Source of the DNA: Candidatus Buchananbacteria bacterium RIFCSPLOWO2_02_FULL_46_11b
Lineage (GTDB): Bacteria; Patescibacteriota; Patescibacteriia; Buchananbacterales; UBA6539
NCBI GenBank assembly: GCA_001817615.1
Contig: MHIR01000068.1
Span: forward strand, 275-7,461
Direction of reading: 5' to 3'
Length of the DNA: 7,187 bases
Positions 4,684 through 7,187 of this stretch are shown one piece after another; position 1 is the stretch's first letter; each line of letters starts with the position of its first letter. The position numbers were made by a program, and so were the translations under genes. The notes under the pieces are model-generated. The model was not told the DNA's origin. It did not search any database and was given only the letters and a program-made list of their open reading frames with translations.

Positions 4684-4848
4684 AGAAGGGATAAGAAGGC
4701 TTGAGACGGCTTAAGAGGGTTAGAAGGCGGGAAGGTAAAGAAGGCTTGAGAAGGCAAAGAGGTTTAAGAGGGGGGATCCTCTTAAGCCCTCTTGATTTTT
4801 CTGCCCTCTTGCCCTCTCAAGCTTTCTGACGGCCCCCTTAACCCCTCT
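4684..4848. repeat. Mirror array 3: AGAAGG / CCTCTT units between infA and rpmJ
   Basis: AGAAGG-type units start at 4684, 4694, 4704, 4714, 4722, 4730, 4739, 4749, 4757 and 4767, that is every 8-10 bp. Inverse CCTCTT-type units follow at 4778, 4788, 4805 and 4813, and weaker ones to 4848. The centre is a perfect TTAAGAGG (4764-4771) / CCTCTTAA (4778-4785) stem. Further out, 4741-4762 pairs well with about 4804-4825. The transcript would form a long imperfect hairpin inside the operon. No convincing promoter for rpmJ is visible after it. The 196-bp gap holds no gene. Confidence 0.8.
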
Positions 4849-4877
4849 AGAAACAATTATTAAATCGGTCTAAAATT

Positions 4878-4991
4878 ATGAAAGTCAGAGCTTCAGTCAA
4901 AAAAATCTGCAAGGACTGCAAAGTCATCCGCCGCAAAAAGCGGGTGAGAATAATTTGTAAAAACCCCAAGCATCATCAGCGCCAGGGTTAA
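4878..4991 (+). CDS. rpmJ: 50S ribosomal protein L36
   Basis: The gene encodes 37 residues (MKVRASVKKICKDCKVIRRK..., ending HHQRQG), the normal length for L36. This smallest large-subunit protein binds 23S rRNA near the base of the central protuberance. The zinc-binding set C11, C14, C27 and H32 is intact, so this is the zinc-containing (C+) form. It lies 196 bp after infA and 11 bp before rpsM, the conserved order in bacterial alpha-operon regions. No Shine-Dalgarno precedes the ATG. Confidence 0.97.
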   Translation: MKVRASVKKICKDCKVIRRKKRVRIICKNPKHHQRQG

Positions 4992-5002
4992 TTATTATAA
5001 TT

Positions 5003-5392
5003 ATGGCCAGAATCGCCGGCATTACCTTGCCTAAAGAAAAAAGAGCGGAAATCGGGCTTACCTATATTTTTGGCATTGGCCGGGTGCTGGCCAATAAAAT
5101 TTTAAAGGAAGCCAAAGTTGATCCCAATATCCGGGTCAAGGATTTAAAAGACGAGGAGGCCAACCGCTTAAGGGAAATCATTGAAAAAAAATATAAAGTT
5201 GAAGGCGAATTGAAGCGCGAAATTTTATTGAATATCAAGCGGCTGAAAGAAATTGACAGCTACCGCGGCTCCCGCCACGCCAAGCATCTGCCGGCCCGGG
5301 GCCAGCGCACCAAAACCAATACGCGCACGGTGCGCGGCAATGTCAGAAAAACCATGGGTTCGGGCCGCAAGCCGAGCGGCCAAAAGACTTAA
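5003..5392 (+). CDS. rpsM: 30S ribosomal protein S13
   Basis: S13 sits in the head of the small subunit and contacts the P-site tRNA and the large subunit through intersubunit bridges. The 129-residue protein starts with the family signature MARIAGITLPKEKR and the helix-hairpin-helix region IGLTYIFGIGRVLANKIL (17-34). The conserved C-terminal block RGSRHAKHLPARGQRTKTNTRT (88-109) is followed by a basic tail ending in GSGRKPSGQKT that reaches the P site. A long KKYKVEGELKREI segment (62-74) matches the family. It is 11 bp after rpmJ and 12 bp before rpsK, with no Shine-Dalgarno, so it probably depends on translational coupling. Confidence 0.97.
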   Translation: MARIAGITLPKEKRAEIGLTYIFGIGRVLANKILKEAKVDPNIRVKDLKDEEANRLREIIEKKYKVEGELKREILLNIKRLKEIDSYRGSRHAKHLPARGQRTKTNTRTVRGNVRKTMGSGRKPSGQKT

Positions 5393-5404
5393 TCGCCGTT
5401 AATT

Positions 5405-5890
5405 ATGACAAAAGATCAAAAAATCCAGGCCCCCCAAGAAACCGAAGCCAAAGCGGAAGCCGAAGTGAATAAAACCGAGCCGGAAAACGCGGCGGCCAAA
5501 GGCCAAGAGGCAAAAGTCCGGGGCAAAAAAAAAGTCAAACGGCAGGTGGCCACCGGCCGGGTTTATATTAAAGCCACTTACAACAATACAATCATTACTT
5601 TTACCGATGCCGCGGGCGGCGCCCTGGCCCAATGTTCGGCCGGGCAGCTGGGCTTTAAAGGCCCGAAAAAATCAACCCCGTACGCGGCCGGCCTGATTGT
5701 GGCCAAAGCGGCGGAAAAAATCAGGCCTTACGGCTTAAAAGAAGTTAATGCCTTTATTCATGGCGTCGGCGGCGGCCGCGAAGCGGCCATCAGAGCTTTG
5801 AACGCCAACGGCATCAATGTTTTGGGCATTAAAGACATCACCCCGATTCCCCATAACGGCTGCCGGCCCAAAAAGCCCCGCCGCGTCTAA
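5405..5890 (+). CDS. rpsK: 30S ribosomal protein S11
   Basis: S11 lines the mRNA exit channel on the small-subunit platform. The conserved core starts near residue 44 (VKRQVATGRVYIKATYNNTI). It continues through TDAAGGALAQCSAGQLGFKGPKKSTPYAA, FIHGVGGGREAAIRAL and DITPIPHNGCRPKKPRRV, all typical of the family. The 161-residue length exceeds the usual roughly 125-130 because of an N-terminal extension of about 40 residues rich in Ala, Glu and Lys. The extension is probably disordered. The alternative of a later start is unlikely, because no ATG or other good start lies next to residue 44. It is 12 bp after rpsM and 22 bp before rpsD, with no Shine-Dalgarno. Confidence 0.96.
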   Translation: MTKDQKIQAPQETEAKAEAEVNKTEPENAAAKGQEAKVRGKKKVKRQVATGRVYIKATYNNTIITFTDAAGGALAQCSAGQLGFKGPKKSTPYAAGLIVAKAAEKIRPYGLKEVNAFIHGVGGGREAAIRALNANGINVLGIKDITPIPHNGCRPKKPRRV

Positions 5891-5912
5891 AAAATAGCCT
5901 TAATTAATACTT

Positions 5913-6542
5913 GTGAGCAAAAACCTTAGTCCAAAATGCAAACAATGCCGCCGCGAAGGCGCCAAGCTTTTTCTGAAAGGAGACCGGTGCTTTTCGGCTA
6001 AATGCGCGATTATTAAAAAGAATTATCCGCCGGGCATGCATGGCGCCAAGCGCCAAAGCCGCCCGACCGAATTCGGCTTGCAGCTGCGGGAAAAACAGAA
6101 AGCGAAAAAGGTTTACGGCATTTTAGAGCGGCAATTCCGCAATTATTTTGACAAAGCCCGGCGCCAAAAAGGCGATACCGGCGAAATTATGCGCCAGCTT
6201 TTGGAATTGCGGTTTGACAACGCCGTTTTTAAAAGCGGCCTTAGCCAATCGCGCCGCCAGGCCCGGCAGCTGATCAACCACGGCCAATTTTTAGTCAACC
6301 GCAAGAAAGTCAATATCGCTTCCTATCAGCTCAAACCCAAAGACGAGATTTCCATCAAGCCCCAAAAAGCCGGCCATAAAATTTTTACCGACCTGGAAAA
6401 AAAGCTGGAGAAAAAACAAATGCCCGGCTGGCTGAAATTTGATTTGAAAAATCAGACGATTAAAATTTTAAATAGACCCGCGGGCGGCGAGATGGAACAA
6501 ACCTATAATCCCCGCCTGATCGTTGAATTTTATTCAAAATAA
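5913..6542 (+). CDS. rpsD: 30S ribosomal protein S4
   Basis: S4 is a primary 16S rRNA binding protein that nucleates small-subunit assembly and forms part of the mRNA entry site. The 209 residues match the usual length. The N-terminal zinc finger is intact (C9, C12, C26, C31), followed by YPPGMHGAKR. The S4 RNA-binding domain spans about 98-160 (LELRFDNAVFKSGLSQSRRQARQLINHGQFLVNRKKVNI). The C-terminus ends in the typical NPRLIVEFYSK. The start codon is GTG, with no Shine-Dalgarno; it is the only start that keeps the zinc finger. In E. coli S4 is the translational repressor of this operon, but no equivalent RNA pseudoknot is identified here. An unusually long gap separates it from rpoA. Confidence 0.97.
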   Translation: MSKNLSPKCKQCRREGAKLFLKGDRCFSAKCAIIKKNYPPGMHGAKRQSRPTEFGLQLREKQKAKKVYGILERQFRNYFDKARRQKGDTGEIMRQLLELRFDNAVFKSGLSQSRRQARQLINHGQFLVNRKKVNIASYQLKPKDEISIKPQKAGHKIFTDLEKKLEKKQMPGWLKFDLKNQTIKILNRPAGGEMEQTYNPRLIVEFYSK

Positions 6543-6728
6543 AGGGTATTAACCGCGGAGCAAGCTCTCCGCCCACACATCTCGCAGCAAGCTGCGGGGT
6601 ATTCACCCCTTTTTGGCTCCTCGGCTCGGAAACAAATCTCGCCTGCTGGCGGATTTATTTCACTCGCCTGCGTCGCCAAATAAAAACCGGCTTTGGCCCA
6701 AAACGCGGCCAAAGCGGGCGATAAAATT
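6543..6728. other. Hairpin-rich 186-bp spacer between rpsD and rpoA
   Basis: The spacer holds no gene but several palindromes. CGGAG/CTCCG (around 6555-6571) and GCAGC/GCTGC (around 6584-6596) share the CAAGCT core, and GGGG-TATTCA-CCCC follows. Two similar phrases beginning TCGCCTGC (near 6647 and 6664) lie beside ATTTATTT and AAATAAAA. GCTTTGGCC (6690-6698) pairs perfectly with GGCCAAAGC (6707-6715) just before rpoA. None has a clean T-tract. It resembles a cluster of dispersed intergenic palindromes inserted in the operon. Confidence 0.65.
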
Positions 6729-7187
6729 ATGGAAAATATACCTTTGCCTTCCAAAATTGAAATTCAACCGGCCAAAAAAGAGAACGAGGCGACCGTCAGC
6801 CTCCAGCCTTGCCATCCCGGCTTTGGGACGACTTTGGGCAACGCTTTGCGCCGGGTTTTGATTTCTTCCCTGCCGGGCGCGGCCGTAATCGCTTTTAAAA
6901 TCAAGGGTGCCAGCCACGAATTTTCCACCCGGCCGCACGTCAAAGAAGATTTGGTGGAAATATCTTTGAATCTAAAGCAGCTGCGCTTGAAAGTTTTTTC
7001 CGCCGAGCCCGTCAGATTGGAGCTTAAAGCCAAGGGCGAAAAAAAGGTGACGGCCAAAGACATTAAGGCCTCAAGCGACGTGGAAATCATCAATCCCGAC
7101 CTGTTAATCGCCACTCTGACTGACAAAAACGCCGAGCTGGAGATGGAAATGATTGTCAATCAAGGCCGGGGCTACGTGCCGACCGAG
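6729..7187 (+). CDS. rpoA: DNA-directed RNA polymerase subunit alpha (5' part, cut by window edge)
   Basis: The frame is open from ATG 6729 to the window end, giving 153 codons of the N-terminal domain. Alpha forms the dimer on which beta and beta' assemble. The dimerisation signature HPGFGTTLGNALRRVLISSLPGAAV (29-53) is clear, including the paired Arg 41-42. It is followed by IKGASHEFSTRPHVKEDLVEISLNLKQL, also typical. The start gives MENIPLPSKIEIQP, close to the usual N-terminus. No Shine-Dalgarno is present; a 9-bp stem ends 13 bp upstream. The C-terminal DNA-binding domain lies outside the window, and rplQ would be expected after it. Confidence 0.96.
   Translation, partial: MENIPLPSKIEIQPAKKENEATVSLQPCHPGFGTTLGNALRRVLISSLPGAAVIAFKIKGASHEFSTRPHVKEDLVEISLNLKQLRLKVFSAEPVRLELKAKGEKKVTAKDIKASSDVEIINPDLLIATLTDKNAELEMEMIVNQGRGYVPTE

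Noticed and set aside
6530..6938. Open frames on either strand overlapping the rpsD-rpoA gap and the start of rpoA
   Set aside because: They cover palindromic spacer sequence or run antisense to rpoA, and their translations show no recognisable domain.
6764..7159. 131-codon minus-strand frame opposite rpoA
   Set aside because: It is the antisense shadow of the clear RNA polymerase alpha coding sequence.

Overview
The window looks like a fragment of a small-genome bacterium, most likely a member of the Candidate Phyla Radiation (Patescibacteria, Parcubacteria-like). The inference rests on four things: the gene order infA-rpmJ-rpsM-rpsK-rpsD-rpoA, the C-terminal style of S13 (TVRGNVRKTMGSGRK), the near absence of Shine-Dalgarno sequences in the ribosomal operon, and small secreted or unrecognised proteins around it. 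No marker here fixes the lineage more precisely. UGA occurs only as a stop, so the standard bacterial code applies.

Layout, all genes on the + strand. (1) Positions 1-94 hold the GC-rich 3' end of a gene whose last 30 residues resemble the C-terminus of formylglycine-generating-enzyme / C-type-lectin-fold proteins. (2) After an AT-rich spacer come two small exported proteins (371-802 and 832-1188). They share a C-terminal pattern and look like a tandem duplication, closed by a strong terminator. (3) An MFS-type transporter (1327-2490) follows, behind a promoter that predicts a leaderless mRNA. (4) An unrecognised 117-residue protein (2797-3150) has an excellent promoter and a hairpin leader. 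(5) A very AT-rich gene (3362-4147) encodes a putative cytoplasmic HExxH metalloprotein, again with a predicted leaderless start, and preceded by a short ORF with a perfect Shine-Dalgarno. (6) The translation/transcription operon follows: infA, rpmJ, rpsM, rpsK, rpsD and rpoA, the last cut by the window edge.

The most unusual signal is intergenic. Three spacers (about 2631-2691, 4111-4270 and 4684-4848) hold mirror arrays: short degenerate units repeated every 8-11 bp in one orientation, then the same kind of units in inverted orientation. The units differ between loci (AGTAAATTAA; GGCAAAAG/GCCTTCT; AGAAGG/CCTCTT) but the architecture is the same. In two loci the right arm ends about 10 bp before a consensus TTGACA -35 box. 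The third sits inside the ribosomal operon between infA and rpmJ. The arrays could be helically phased protein-binding sites or long imperfect RNA stems; the sequence alone does not decide.

The core genes work together in translation (IF-1, L36, S13, S11, S4) and transcription (RNA polymerase alpha). Two tandem TTGACA promoters and a terminator-like hairpin in the infA leader suggest regulated expression of the operon. The upstream genes form separate small transcription units.
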